From contig CAZYAI010000061.1 in NCBI GenBank assembly GCA_964645625.1, forward strand, positions 1 through 13,450: a stretch of DNA of 13,450 bases, read 5' to 3'. How positions within the stretch are numbered: the first letter of the stretch is position 1; each line of letters opens with the position of its first letter. The position numbers and the translations under genes were made by a program. Below are positions 6,423 to 13,450 of this stretch, one piece after another. Below the pieces are notes generated by a model. The model did not search any database, had not been told where the DNA came from, and worked only from the letters and a program-made list of their open reading frames with translations. This DNA is from AB-137-C09 sp964645625. GTDB taxonomy: Bacteria > Pseudomonadota > Zetaproteobacteria > Mariprofundales > Mariprofundaceae.

Positions 6423-7817
6423 ATGTCAGAAAAACCTTGGGGTGGACGTTTTAGCGCGTCCACCGATGCTTTTGTGGAAGCGTTTAATGCCTCCACCCAT
6501 ATTGATGCGCGTATGTACCGTGAGGACATTGCTGGTTCACGCGCCCATGCACGTATGCTCGAAGCACAAAACATTCTTAGTTCCGACGATGTACAAAAAA
6601 TTTTAGCAGGCTTGGATCAGGTCGAGCAAGAGATTGAAAGTGGCGCGTTCACCTTCCGTATTGAGCTGGAAGATGTACATATGAACATTGAATCCCGCTT
6701 GACTGAGATTATTGGCGATGCGGGTAAACGCCTACATACAGGGCGTTCGCGCAACGACCAAGTAGCAACTGATACCCGTTTGTATTTGCGCCAACGCGTT
6801 GATGCTATGACGGCTCGTATTCATACCTTGCAACTTGCTTTGCTGCACTTGGCGGAACAGCACGCTGATACGGTGATGCCTGGCTTCACTCACTTGCAAA
6901 GTGCGCAGCCTGTCACCTTGGGGCATCATTTGCTGGCGTACATGGAGATGCTTGCCCGTGACCGTGCGCGCTTTGATGATGCGCGCAGGCGTATGAATGA
7001 ATGCCCTTTGGGCGCGGCGGCATTGGCAGGCAGTACCTTCCCCATTAATCGCGAGCAAACAGCCAAGGAACTGGGCTTTGATCGTCCTACGGCGAACTCC
7101 TTGGATTCGGTGTCCGACCGTGATTTTATTATGGAACTGTTGGCGGCTTCGTCTATTTGCGCGGTTCATCTGTCGCGTTTTTCTGAAGAGTTGATTAGTT
7201 GGATGAGTGCGCAGTTTGCCTTTATTGATCTGCCTGATGCTTTTTGCACTGGTTCGTCGATTATGCCGCAAAAGAAAAACCCCGACATGCCAGAGTTAGT
7301 GCGCGGTAAGTCAGGGCGGATTATCGGTGCGTTGGTGTCTATTTTGGTCACCATGAAGTCTTTGCCACTGGCGTACAATAAAGACATGCAGGAAGATAAA
7401 GAGGCGATTTTTGATGCCTTGGATAACCTTGAAGGTTGCTTGCGCGTTTATGCTGATATGCTGCCAGGCATGGTGGTGAAGGAAGCGCGTTTGCGTCACG
7501 CTGCGGCTTCAGGTTTTGCCACAGCAACCGATTTGGCCGACGCGCTGGTACGTGCGGATGTGCCATTCCGCGAAGCCCATGCCATTGTCGGGAAGTCGGT
7601 GGCGTGGTGCATCGACAACGATTGCGAACTTGATGCCATGCCTGAAGCGGCATGCCTTGCTATTGACCCACGTTTGGCAGTATCGATGGTGCGTGCATTG
7701 TCGGTGGATCAATGCGTTGCGGCGCGTAATCACATTGGCGGCACGGCACCAGCACAGGTACGCCAGCAATGCCAAATGTGGCGAGAAACATTATCTCAGG
7801 GTGTGAAAGATGAATAA
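6423..7817 (+). CDS. argH: Argininosuccinate lyase
   Basis: Catalyses the last step of arginine synthesis, splitting argininosuccinate into arginine and fumarate; a cytoplasmic homotetramer of the fumarase/aspartase superfamily. The start ATG at 6423 has GGAG (6413-6416) 6 bases upstream; an in-frame TTG at 6411 would overlap this site. The product is 464 residues, the expected length. Signature GSSIMPQKKN is at 277-286 with the catalytic serine in the SS pair; other conserved pieces are HTGRSRNDQ (105-113) and THLQSAQPVTLGHH (156-169) with the general-acid region histidine H157. The N-terminal KPWGGRF opening is typical. It follows hslU by 15 bp and overlaps the lipoprotein gene by 8 bp, so it is surely in the same transcript. 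Confidence 0.97.
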   Translation: MSEKPWGGRFSASTDAFVEAFNASTHIDARMYREDIAGSRAHARMLEAQNILSSDDVQKILAGLDQVEQEIESGAFTFRIELEDVHMNIESRLTEIIGDAGKRLHTGRSRNDQVATDTRLYLRQRVDAMTARIHTLQLALLHLAEQHADTVMPGFTHLQSAQPVTLGHHLLAYMEMLARDRARFDDARRRMNECPLGAAALAGSTFPINREQTAKELGFDRPTANSLDSVSDRDFIMELLAASSICAVHLSRFSEELISWMSAQFAFIDLPDAFCTGSSIMPQKKNPDMPELVRGKSGRIIGALVSILVTMKSLPLAYNKDMQEDKEAIFDALDNLEGCLRVYADMLPGMVVKEARLRHAAASGFATATDLADALVRADVPFREAHAIVGKSVAWCIDNDCELDAMPEAACLAIDPRLAVSMVRALSVDQCVAARNHIGGTAPAQVRQQCQMWRETLSQGVKDE

Positions 7818-8238
7818 AACATTGTGTCGTAGCCTGCTGCTGATCGCGGGCGTAACTGTGCTGCTCACCGCCTGCGGACGCAAAGAAATGCCGCAGGTGA
7901 TTGCTAGCGATGGTCCACCAGCAATTGAACAACTCCATGTAGAAAGCACGTTTAAGGTGGTGCGGGTGAATGTGCGCCTTAAAGGTGGTCATGGTGGTGT
8001 CGGTTATCAAATCGACCGTGCGGAACTCGACCCTTATTGTAAATGCCCTGATCGCTGGCAGCGTTATTTTGAGCAAGCACCCAGCCCTTTGAATGCCGAT
8101 AAAGAGATCGTCAAAGTCTTTCGTACCGAGCAAGGTGATCACCAGTTTCTTTACCGCCTTCGCGCTGTGGATGGTGAAGGGCGTTTAGGTGCTTGGAGTA
8201 AAGTGATTCATACCGAGGCTCAGCCCAAGGATGAGTAA
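7810..8238 (+). CDS. Small lipoprotein with a possible fibronectin-III-like domain
   Basis: A 142-residue protein with a lipoprotein signal peptide: MNKTLCRSLLLIAGVTVLL followed by lipobox LTAC, with the modified cysteine at C22. Glycine at +2 suggests transport onward to the outer membrane. The mature part contains beta-strand-like stretches (KVVRVNVRLKGG, then FLYRLRAVDGEGRLGAWS at 113-130) whose wording is typical of fibronectin-III or Ig-like folds, plus a CKC pair (C77, C79). The CGRKEMP beginning and the position between argH and a diaminopimelate-pathway gene recall the small LptM/YifL lipoproteins found near lysA in other gammaproteobacteria, but this protein is twice as long and I would not equate them. 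Its ATG overlaps the argH stop (ATGAATAA), and its stop overlaps the dapC start. Confidence 0.85.
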   Translation: MNKTLCRSLLLIAGVTVLLTACGRKEMPQVIASDGPPAIEQLHVESTFKVVRVNVRLKGGHGGVGYQIDRAELDPYCKCPDRWQRYFEQAPSPLNADKEIVKVFRTEQGDHQFLYRLRAVDGEGRLGAWSKVIHTEAQPKDE

Positions 8239-9409
8239 TTCGCGTTTGCAGCAGTTGGATGATTACCCCTTTGCGCGACTGAATGCCTTGTTGGCTGAGG
8301 TACAGCCACCAGCGGGCAAAGAAGTGATACTCGCCAGCGTCGGTGAACCACGGCTTCCCCTGCCTGATTTTGTTGCGCCATTATTGGCAGAACAGTGTGC
8401 AGGGTTTAGCAAATACCCACCCAGCACAGGTACGTTACCCCTACGTCAAGCGGTAGCCGATTGGCTGCAACGCCGTTACCATATCCCAGCCTTAGATGCT
8501 GCAACACAGGTGCTCAGTGCCAATGGCACGCGGGAGGCGTTATTTGGTATCGCCCATGCTTTGGTTGATCCAGAAGCAAGCAGTCGCCCGTGGGTGTTGA
8601 TGCCTAACCCCATGTACCAAATTTATAATGGTGCGGCGATTACCGCTGGTGCGCGTGCCTACCCATTACCCTGCACGGCAGCCTCAGGTTTTGCGCCAGA
8701 CCTTGATGCCGTGCCTGTAACGGTATGGCGTAACACCGCGCTTATATACCTGTGTTCGCCAGGCAATCCCACAGGTTGGGTTGCTGATGCGGCGTATTAC
8801 CAACGTTTATTGGCACTCGCCGATGAATATGATTTTTGTATTGTATCCGATGAATGTTATTCGGAAATTTATGCCGATCAGCCACCTGTAGGGCTATTGC
8901 AAGTGGCAGCAGCACAAGGGCGCACCGACTACCGCCATTGCATTGTGATGAACTCCTTATCCAAACGCTCAGCCCTGCCAGGGCTACGCTCAGGTTTTAT
9001 TGCTGGTGATGCTTCGGTGATAGCGACCTACCTCAAGCTACGCAGCTACAGTGGTCCTGCTACGCCGCTACCATTGCAAGCCGTTGCGACGCACGCATGG
9101 CAAGATGAAGCCCATGTGCAACAGAATCTAGCGATCTACCAACAAAGCCTACGCGCTTTTGCTGATGCTTATGGGCAGGATGATCTACCAGCAGGTTCGT
9201 TTTTTATATGGTTGCCCGTCAGCGATGGCGAAGCCTTTGCCAAACGTGCATGGAGCGAGCAAGCCGTACGTCTATTGCCTGGTGCTTACCTCGCAGTCCA
9301 TGGCATGGATGGTAGCAACCCAGGTCAAAGCTACGTGCGCATTGCCTTGGTAGATGGAGCAGCAAAAGCCGCAGAACTAGGGCAACGCCTACGATTGATT
9401 AGCGAGTAA
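8231..9409 (+). CDS. dapC: Succinyldiaminopimelate aminotransferase (class I/II)
   Basis: A 392-residue fold-type I PLP aminotransferase. By similarity of wording to DapC proteins it transfers an amino group from glutamate to N-succinyl-2-amino-6-ketopimelate, in the succinylase branch leading to diaminopimelate and lysine. Visible residues: the PLP lysine K245 in NSLSKRSALPG, SPGNPTG (176-182) with N179, D207 and Y210 in SDECYSE, R253 in GLRSGF, and the carboxylate-binding R370 in YVRIALV. The opening with YPFARL and the NPMYQIYNGAA segment are characteristic of the DapC subgroup rather than AspC. The ATG at 8231 overlaps the lipoprotein stop (ATGAGTAA), implying translational coupling; only AAGG directly adjacent serves as a ribosome site. 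It ends the operon. Substrate specificity is inferred. Confidence 0.9.
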   Translation: MSNSRLQQLDDYPFARLNALLAEVQPPAGKEVILASVGEPRLPLPDFVAPLLAEQCAGFSKYPPSTGTLPLRQAVADWLQRRYHIPALDAATQVLSANGTREALFGIAHALVDPEASSRPWVLMPNPMYQIYNGAAITAGARAYPLPCTAASGFAPDLDAVPVTVWRNTALIYLCSPGNPTGWVADAAYYQRLLALADEYDFCIVSDECYSEIYADQPPVGLLQVAAAQGRTDYRHCIVMNSLSKRSALPGLRSGFIAGDASVIATYLKLRSYSGPATPLPLQAVATHAWQDEAHVQQNLAIYQQSLRAFADAYGQDDLPAGSFFIWLPVSDGEAFAKRAWSEQAVRLLPGAYLAVHGMDGSNPGQSYVRIALVDGAAKAAELGQRLRLISE

Positions 9410-9419
9410 CCGAATCTGA

Positions 9420-9484
9420 ATGACTCAAATGATCTTGCACCGATTACAATGACGGTTAATAGTTGCAGCTTCAAGGGGTAGCCT
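9420..9484 (+). promoter_or_regulatory. Candidate promoter and ribosome site for the KAP-NACHT pair
   Basis: TACAAT (9445-9450) is a 5-of-6 match to a -10 box. ATGACT (9420-9425) matches 4 of 6 bases of a -35 box but with a long 19-bp spacer. A strong Shine-Dalgarno, AAGGGG (9473-9478), lies 6 bases before the KAP start. The 75-bp gap after dapC holds no clear terminator hairpin, so read-through from the upstream operon is also possible. Confidence 0.3.
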
Positions 9485-11014
9485 ATGAAATACTACAATG
9501 ATGAATGGGTATTATCGGATGAATATGGTCTGGGTGGTGCTGGCGATGTTTTAGCGCGCATTGCGCTAGAAGCGCAGGCTCCTTTCACAATAGCCGTCAC
9601 GGGTAAGTGGGGCTCAGGCAAAACCAGCGTCTTACGCCGAGCATTTGCAACGCTGGGTGGTCAGCCAATCAGCCAGGCTATTCCACTACTTGAACAAGAC
9701 TTACAAGAACGAAACAGTGAAGACTGGGATAAACTTTCTTGTAAAATTAGAGTTGAAGATCTGGCTTGGAACCGTGATCTTTTAGATGCTGCCAATGAAA
9801 GCCTTTGTGTTTGGTTTTCTCCTTGGCAACACCAAAGCGAACAAAACCCTCTTATTCCCTTGTTACTAGAGATCCAACAACAGTTCAGCACAAAGTATAA
9901 AGTCATAAGCAAAGGTAAATCTATCGCTCGACAAGGGGCACTAGCCACATTAACACTGTTTGAGCGTGTCGTTGATGGCGCATTATCCATTCAGGCTGGG
10001 AAATCGGTAAAAATTGCGACTGGAGCCACTGAGGCAATACAAAAATCATGGCGAGATACTGGGGGAGACTTAAGCAAACTCAGTGATGGACAACGCTTAC
10101 ACCTTTTATTTGAAGATGCTGTGAAAAACATTCTAACCAGCCTGTCGAACAAAAGCGATGAAGATAATACGAAGAATGCCCGCTTGATCGTCTTTATTGA
10201 CGATTTGGATCGTTGCGAGGAACAGGCCGTTGTCTCTTTGCTAGAAGCCATTAAGCTCTACCTTGGCACACAACGCTGCATCTTTGTGCTCGGCATTGAT
10301 GATACTGCCCTGCTTGGTGCATTGAGCAGAGTATGGAAAGAACGCAGTGAAGATGACAACCGCGAATACCTAGAAAAGTTATTACAAACCACCTTACCTG
10401 TTCCACTGCCGCGCCCTGACAAGGTTACCGCAAGCATTGCCAAACAGCTTCAGGCACATGACTTCCCCGCTGTTGATGCATGTGCCAAAATAATTGAGCT
10501 ACTTTTAGAGCCCAACCCACGCAAAATCAAAAACTTCACCAATAGCCTCTGTTCCTGTTGGAGCCTGTTCCAACCACAAAATAATCCTGATGAAGAAGTC
10601 ACCGCCCATTTCATCATGTTTCACTACCTACGTCTCTACCACCGCCCGATTTGGCGTTTGTTGGAGCGGCAACCCATTGCGCAGCGCCTGCTCTACGCAG
10701 TACTCAGTAATAAGGTCACCTTTACTGAGACCATCGATGGCATTAGTGACCTAGAAGAGCAACGCATGATGATCTCCTTTATGCAGCAAGCGTTTGCCCA
10801 TGTACTCAAACAAGATGGTGGTGAATTGAGAGAGAAGACGCATCACGGTGAAAGCTTGGCTGATGCCATCTGTCGCTTTCAACAGCGCCAAGACCGCAAA
10901 CGCTCCGATGAATATTTCGCCAACTGGTTTCGCAGCCATGAAGACAATGATGCAGCCTTAGATCACTCCTACCTCTACCTCCCCGATATTCAAATAACGG
11001 ATGAACCGACGTGA
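9485..11014 (+). CDS. KAP-family P-loop NTPase
   Basis: A 509-residue protein of the KAP NTPase family (STAND class). Walker A is GKWGSGKT (40-47); the family-typical aromatic motif is FSPWQHQ (111-117); Walker B is RLIVFIDDLDRC (233-244); LPVPLP (304-309) and NPRKIKNF (344-351) match the later conserved blocks. Many KAP proteins have transmembrane helices inserted between Walker A and B; here the inserted region (about 140-190) is only mildly hydrophobic and contains many charges, so a soluble protein is more likely. Residues 360-509 match no domain I know and no nuclease, TIR or other effector motif is visible. The start ATG has AAGGGG 6 bases away. It overlaps the NACHT gene through GTGA, so the two probably work together. 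Related KAP proteins include phage-exclusion PifA; a defence role is an inference. The AT-richer DNA suggests acquisition. Confidence 0.9.
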   Translation: MKYYNDEWVLSDEYGLGGAGDVLARIALEAQAPFTIAVTGKWGSGKTSVLRRAFATLGGQPISQAIPLLEQDLQERNSEDWDKLSCKIRVEDLAWNRDLLDAANESLCVWFSPWQHQSEQNPLIPLLLEIQQQFSTKYKVISKGKSIARQGALATLTLFERVVDGALSIQAGKSVKIATGATEAIQKSWRDTGGDLSKLSDGQRLHLLFEDAVKNILTSLSNKSDEDNTKNARLIVFIDDLDRCEEQAVVSLLEAIKLYLGTQRCIFVLGIDDTALLGALSRVWKERSEDDNREYLEKLLQTTLPVPLPRPDKVTASIAKQLQAHDFPAVDACAKIIELLLEPNPRKIKNFTNSLCSCWSLFQPQNNPDEEVTAHFIMFHYLRLYHRPIWRLLERQPIAQRLLYAVLSNKVTFTETIDGISDLEEQRMMISFMQQAFAHVLKQDGGELREKTHHGESLADAICRFQQRQDRKRSDEYFANWFRSHEDNDAALDHSYLYLPDIQITDEPT

Positions 11015-13450
11015 ATGTAAACTTCAGCCCTGTACAATTAAAAAATGCTCGTGTGGACTATTACCGGTGGCTGCTACGCCGCTTTGCAGGCAGCGATTTA
11101 CGAGAAATGGTGGATAGCCCCGACCCCATAAGCCTGCGTCAACTTTATATTCCGCTGCGTTTATCCGAAGAGAATATTGAAGAAGAAGATATGGCCAGTC
11201 CAGGGGAAGTTGAACAAAAAGAAACATCATCCAACTTATTGGGTGAGGATGCTGGTGAGGTCATAGCTAAATCTCCTTTTCTTCTGATCTCTGGCAAACC
11301 AGGTAGTGGCAAAAGCACCTTGGTAAAGTGGATTATTGGTGAACTATGTGGCGATCATGCTAGTTCACTACGGAAAAAACTATTGGAAAACAAACGAGGT
11401 ATTGCCCCAATACCGTTAATTCTGCGAGAAATACCCAACATCGAAAAGATTGACTCACTCAATAAGTTACTTAAAGCTTGGTTAAAAACCATCAAGCAAC
11501 AATCTTCAGTCAGTTCAATAGATCTTGATATTGAAAAGTTGGAACACAGCTTCAAACAACCTGAATACCGAAATGACTCTAACTTCCCCTGTTTGCTTTT
11601 ATTGGATGGTATTGATGAAGTAGGAGGGCAAAAGGTTCGACAGCAACTGTTTGAAATAGCACATGATGCAATCATGAGTGGTTACAGAGTTATTATAACT
11701 GGTAGGCCAGATGGCTTGCATGATCTTGATTCAAATAAAGCATTCAGCCGTTTAGGGTCAGTGGCACTGTCTCAGCCTGATTTGGTCATTTCTTATAAAT
11801 TCCTCACGCCTCTACCTTGGCCATTAATTCAAAGCTTTATACATGATTGGTACAGGCTACGCAGTGAATGGCAACATGCTATGCAAGAGGGGATTCCTAA
11901 CTTTTTGAATGCATTGCAAGATCCAAAGCGCGGTTATCTGCTTATGCTGGCTCGCCGACCTATTTTTATCACGCTCATGGCATTAATTCACTGCACACGC
12001 AATGAGATGCCACATGGTCGCGCCGACCTTTATGATGGTATTATTGATATTTATCTCAATCGACAAGAACGCCATCGGCAACGTAGATACTCTATTGATG
12101 GCAATCCTTTGCCGCATTGGCCACATCAAGAGACGCGCTTGGCTCTCTCTTACCTGGCGTGGTGTAGCCAACAAAAGGCTATGGAGTCGGACAACGATGA
12201 TCGACGAATTGTATGGAAACGTAATGATCTGTTGCATACATTGAAAAATGTACTCTCTGGCAAGGAGGGTGTTCGTTTTGCTGAACTGCAAGATGCGGAT
12301 GCAGAGCCACTGCTTCGCTACTTCCTTCACCCAGCGGGATTACTGGTGGAGCCTACCTATGGCGAGATTCAATTTGCCCACCTCAGCTTTCAGGAGTTTC
12401 TGTGTGCTGAATACATTGAGGGGCGTTTGCGTCCGCGCAGCTTTGATGCCGACCTCAAAGGACTTCTTTTTTCTCACCTTGGTAAAGCAGGGTGGATAGA
12501 GGTTGCGATGTTGATGCTCTGCATCCATACCCGTAAAAACCAAAATCTGGGGCATTTCGATGCCCTTGCCCTGCTTGATATCAGTGAAGAGGATCAAGCT
12601 AGGCTTCTCATCGAAGCAGTATGTGGGCAGGAGCTTCCATTCACCGACGATGAGCGAGTGCAATGGCTGCCATTGTTGATGATAGCTGCACTTCTTCACC
12701 CTGAACAACAATTTAGCACAAGCTTCAAGAATTTCCCCTTGCTGGAGGAGGAAGGGTTGGTAATCATCAAGCAAATGCTTGACCAGCATACTCACTCAGA
12801 GAACAGTGGTGATTCATGGCATGTTTTGTGCACATGCATTAACAACAATCAACCAACAGGGTATGATAAAGAACTTATCGACTCAATGGTTAAAATCAGT
12901 CGAGAGCGCTGGGCTAACCCTAATGTAGATCAGATGGGAGCAGTCAATGCAACCGATGCACAGATGGCGGCACTATTGGCGTTGTTGGTGGATTCAAACT
13001 GGGGATGTACACAGGATGTTTTATCCCCTTTGAGCGATCAGCGATTGCAAGAGCAATTAACCGCATGGCTGAAACATACAGGTGAATCCGCTTTGTGGCA
13101 GCGTGACACTGATAACCTACCCATGCCAACATTGGCAGCTTTGAACTTGGATGCTCTGCTACCACAAGAAGGTAGCCTCTGGTCTGCGGCGACGCAGCTC
13201 ACACCATTGGATGGATGGCTGTTGCAAGGGGAGTGCCTAGAAGATTGGTCTGCTTTTTATAGTCATCCTGTCATTCTCTTTTCGATGTATCCAGCATCCC
13301 CCCCCCCCCACGTTACGCAATTATCATTACTGCTGTACCAATTAACAATCATGGCAGAAGCGATGGCGGGACATGACCGTTTTTCAGATTATTCGCGGTC
13401 GCGGTCGCGGTCGCTGTCGCGGTCGCTGTCGCTGTCGCGGTCGCTGTCGC
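11011..13450 (+). CDS. NACHT-family STAND NTPase with repeat-rich C-terminus, 3' partial
   Basis: The frame is open from the GTG at 11011 to the window edge (813 codons) with no stop; the start overlaps the KAP stop (GTGA) and relies on coupling, as no clear ribosome site is seen. Residues 1-90 hold the YYRWLLRRF and LYIPLRL segments common before bacterial NACHT domains. Walker A is GKPGSGKS (95-102), Walker B is LLLLDGIDEV (195-204), the ITGRPDG sensor block is at 229-235, and the helical region ends with QFAHLSFQEFL (454-464), a NACHT hallmark. Residues 475-760 are unassigned, possibly helical sensor repeats. A 12-C run encodes SPPP (763-766); Ser-Arg/Ser-Leu repeats start at 795. Bacterial NACHT proteins include antiphage proteins that oligomerise on sensing a phage product; this function is inferred. 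No effector domain is visible in the part shown. Confidence 0.9.
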   Translation, partial: MNVNFSPVQLKNARVDYYRWLLRRFAGSDLREMVDSPDPISLRQLYIPLRLSEENIEEEDMASPGEVEQKETSSNLLGEDAGEVIAKSPFLLISGKPGSGKSTLVKWIIGELCGDHASSLRKKLLENKRGIAPIPLILREIPNIEKIDSLNKLLKAWLKTIKQQSSVSSIDLDIEKLEHSFKQPEYRNDSNFPCLLLLDGIDEVGGQKVRQQLFEIAHDAIMSGYRVIITGRPDGLHDLDSNKAFSRLGSVALSQPDLVISYKFLTPLPWPLIQSFIHDWYRLRSEWQHAMQEGIPNFLNALQDPKRGYLLMLARRPIFITLMALIHCTRNEMPHGRADLYDGIIDIYLNRQERHRQRRYSIDGNPLPHWPHQETRLALSYLAWCSQQKAMESDNDDRRIVWKRNDLLHTLKNVLSGKEGVRFAELQDADAEPLLRYFLHPAGLLVEPTYGEIQFAHLSFQEFLCAEYIEGRLRPRSFDADLKGLLFSHLGKAGWIEVAMLMLCIHTRKNQNLGHFDALALLDISEEDQARLLIEAVCGQELPFTDDERVQWLPLLMIAALLHPEQQFSTSFKNFPLLEEEGLVIIKQMLDQHTHSENSGDSWHVLCTCINNNQPTGYDKELIDSMVKISRERWANPNVDQMGAVNATDAQMAALLALLVDSNWGCTQDVLSPLSDQRLQEQLTAWLKHTGESALWQRDTDNLPMPTLAALNLDALLPQEGSLWSAATQLTPLDGWLLQGECLEDWSAFYSHPVILFSMYPASPPPHVTQLSLLLYQLTIMAEAMAGHDRFSDYSRSRSRSLSRSLSLSRSLS
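13298..13309 (+). repeat. Homopolymer of 12 cytosines inside the NACHT gene
   Basis: Twelve consecutive C bases encode part of a serine codon and three prolines and keep the downstream frame open. With 11 C the frame reaches TAA at 13343-13345, and with 13 C it reaches TGA at 13374-13376. Such runs are classic sites of slipped-strand mispairing. A sequencing length error is possible too. Confidence 0.95.
13393..13450 (+). repeat. Hexanucleotide repeat TCGCGG/TCGCTG encoding SR/SL dipeptides
   Basis: Nine full units plus a partial one reach the window edge. Every unit is TCG followed by CGG or CTG, so only one base per unit varies (G or T). In the NACHT frame it reads as serine alternating with arginine or leucine, in the order R,R,R,L,R,L,L,R,L. 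The full length is unknown because the window ends inside it. Similar two-letter Arg/Leu alternations occur in NACHT proteins of filamentous bacteria as I recall. Confidence 0.95.

Noticed and set aside
9410..9484. Attachment site or tRNA marking an island edge
   Set aside because: No direct repeat, cloverleaf or integrase could be seen in or next to the gap.
12340..12795. Antisense 151-codon frame within the NACHT gene
   Set aside because: It opposes a long frame with clear NACHT motifs, and its peptide shows no domain; it is a shadow frame.
13393..13450. CRISPR array
   Set aside because: The repeats are contiguous hexamers with no spacers, and they stay in the NACHT reading frame.

Overview
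The window looks like a chromosomal segment of a gammaproteobacterium, with core genes at about 50-55% GC followed by a more AT-rich accessory segment. Gene content and style (an HslVU-ArgH-DapC cluster, dispersed palindromes, a NACHT protein ending in Ser-Arg/Ser-Leu repeats) remind me of filamentous sulfur bacteria such as Thiothrix or Beggiatoa relatives. That placement is an inference from memory, not something the sequence proves.

Layout. (1) 2-3267, plus strand: a cell-envelope operon. It opens with the 3' part of a urea-transporter-like membrane protein fused to an M23 metallopeptidase domain, then an outer-membrane beta-barrel protein, then an exported TPR protein. Each downstream gene has its own strong Shine-Dalgarno site and spacing is 0-25 bp. 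A four-copy heptamer repeat lies across the first stop codon. (2) 3251-3298: two adjacent palindromes, one resembling a dispersed REP-like element, between the convergent TPR and cysteine-synthase genes. (3) 3442-4380, minus strand: a cysteine synthase (CysM type) with a TTG start, perhaps followed by a small uncertain ORF. (4) 4517-9409, plus strand: a tight operon, hslV-hslU-argH-lipoprotein-dapC, with start/stop overlaps or gaps of at most 15 bp. It joins an ATP-dependent protease with the last step of arginine synthesis, a small lipoprotein and a lysine/diaminopimelate-pathway aminotransferase. (5) 9485-13450, plus strand: two P-loop NTPases, a KAP-family protein and a NACHT-family protein, coupled by a GTGA overlap. 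The NACHT gene runs off the window.

The most interesting part is the last one. The KAP-NACHT pair has the look of an accessory, probably antiphage, module. The NACHT reading frame carries a run of 12 cytosines, where gain or loss of one base would truncate the protein within about 12-22 codons. Shortly after it begins a hexanucleotide repeat (TCG followed by CGG or CTG) encoding Ser-Arg/Ser-Leu dipeptides, which continues to the window edge. Together they suggest a hypermutable, possibly phase-variable STAND NTPase. There is no stretch over 300 bases without a gene. No rRNA, tRNA, transposase or CRISPR array was seen.
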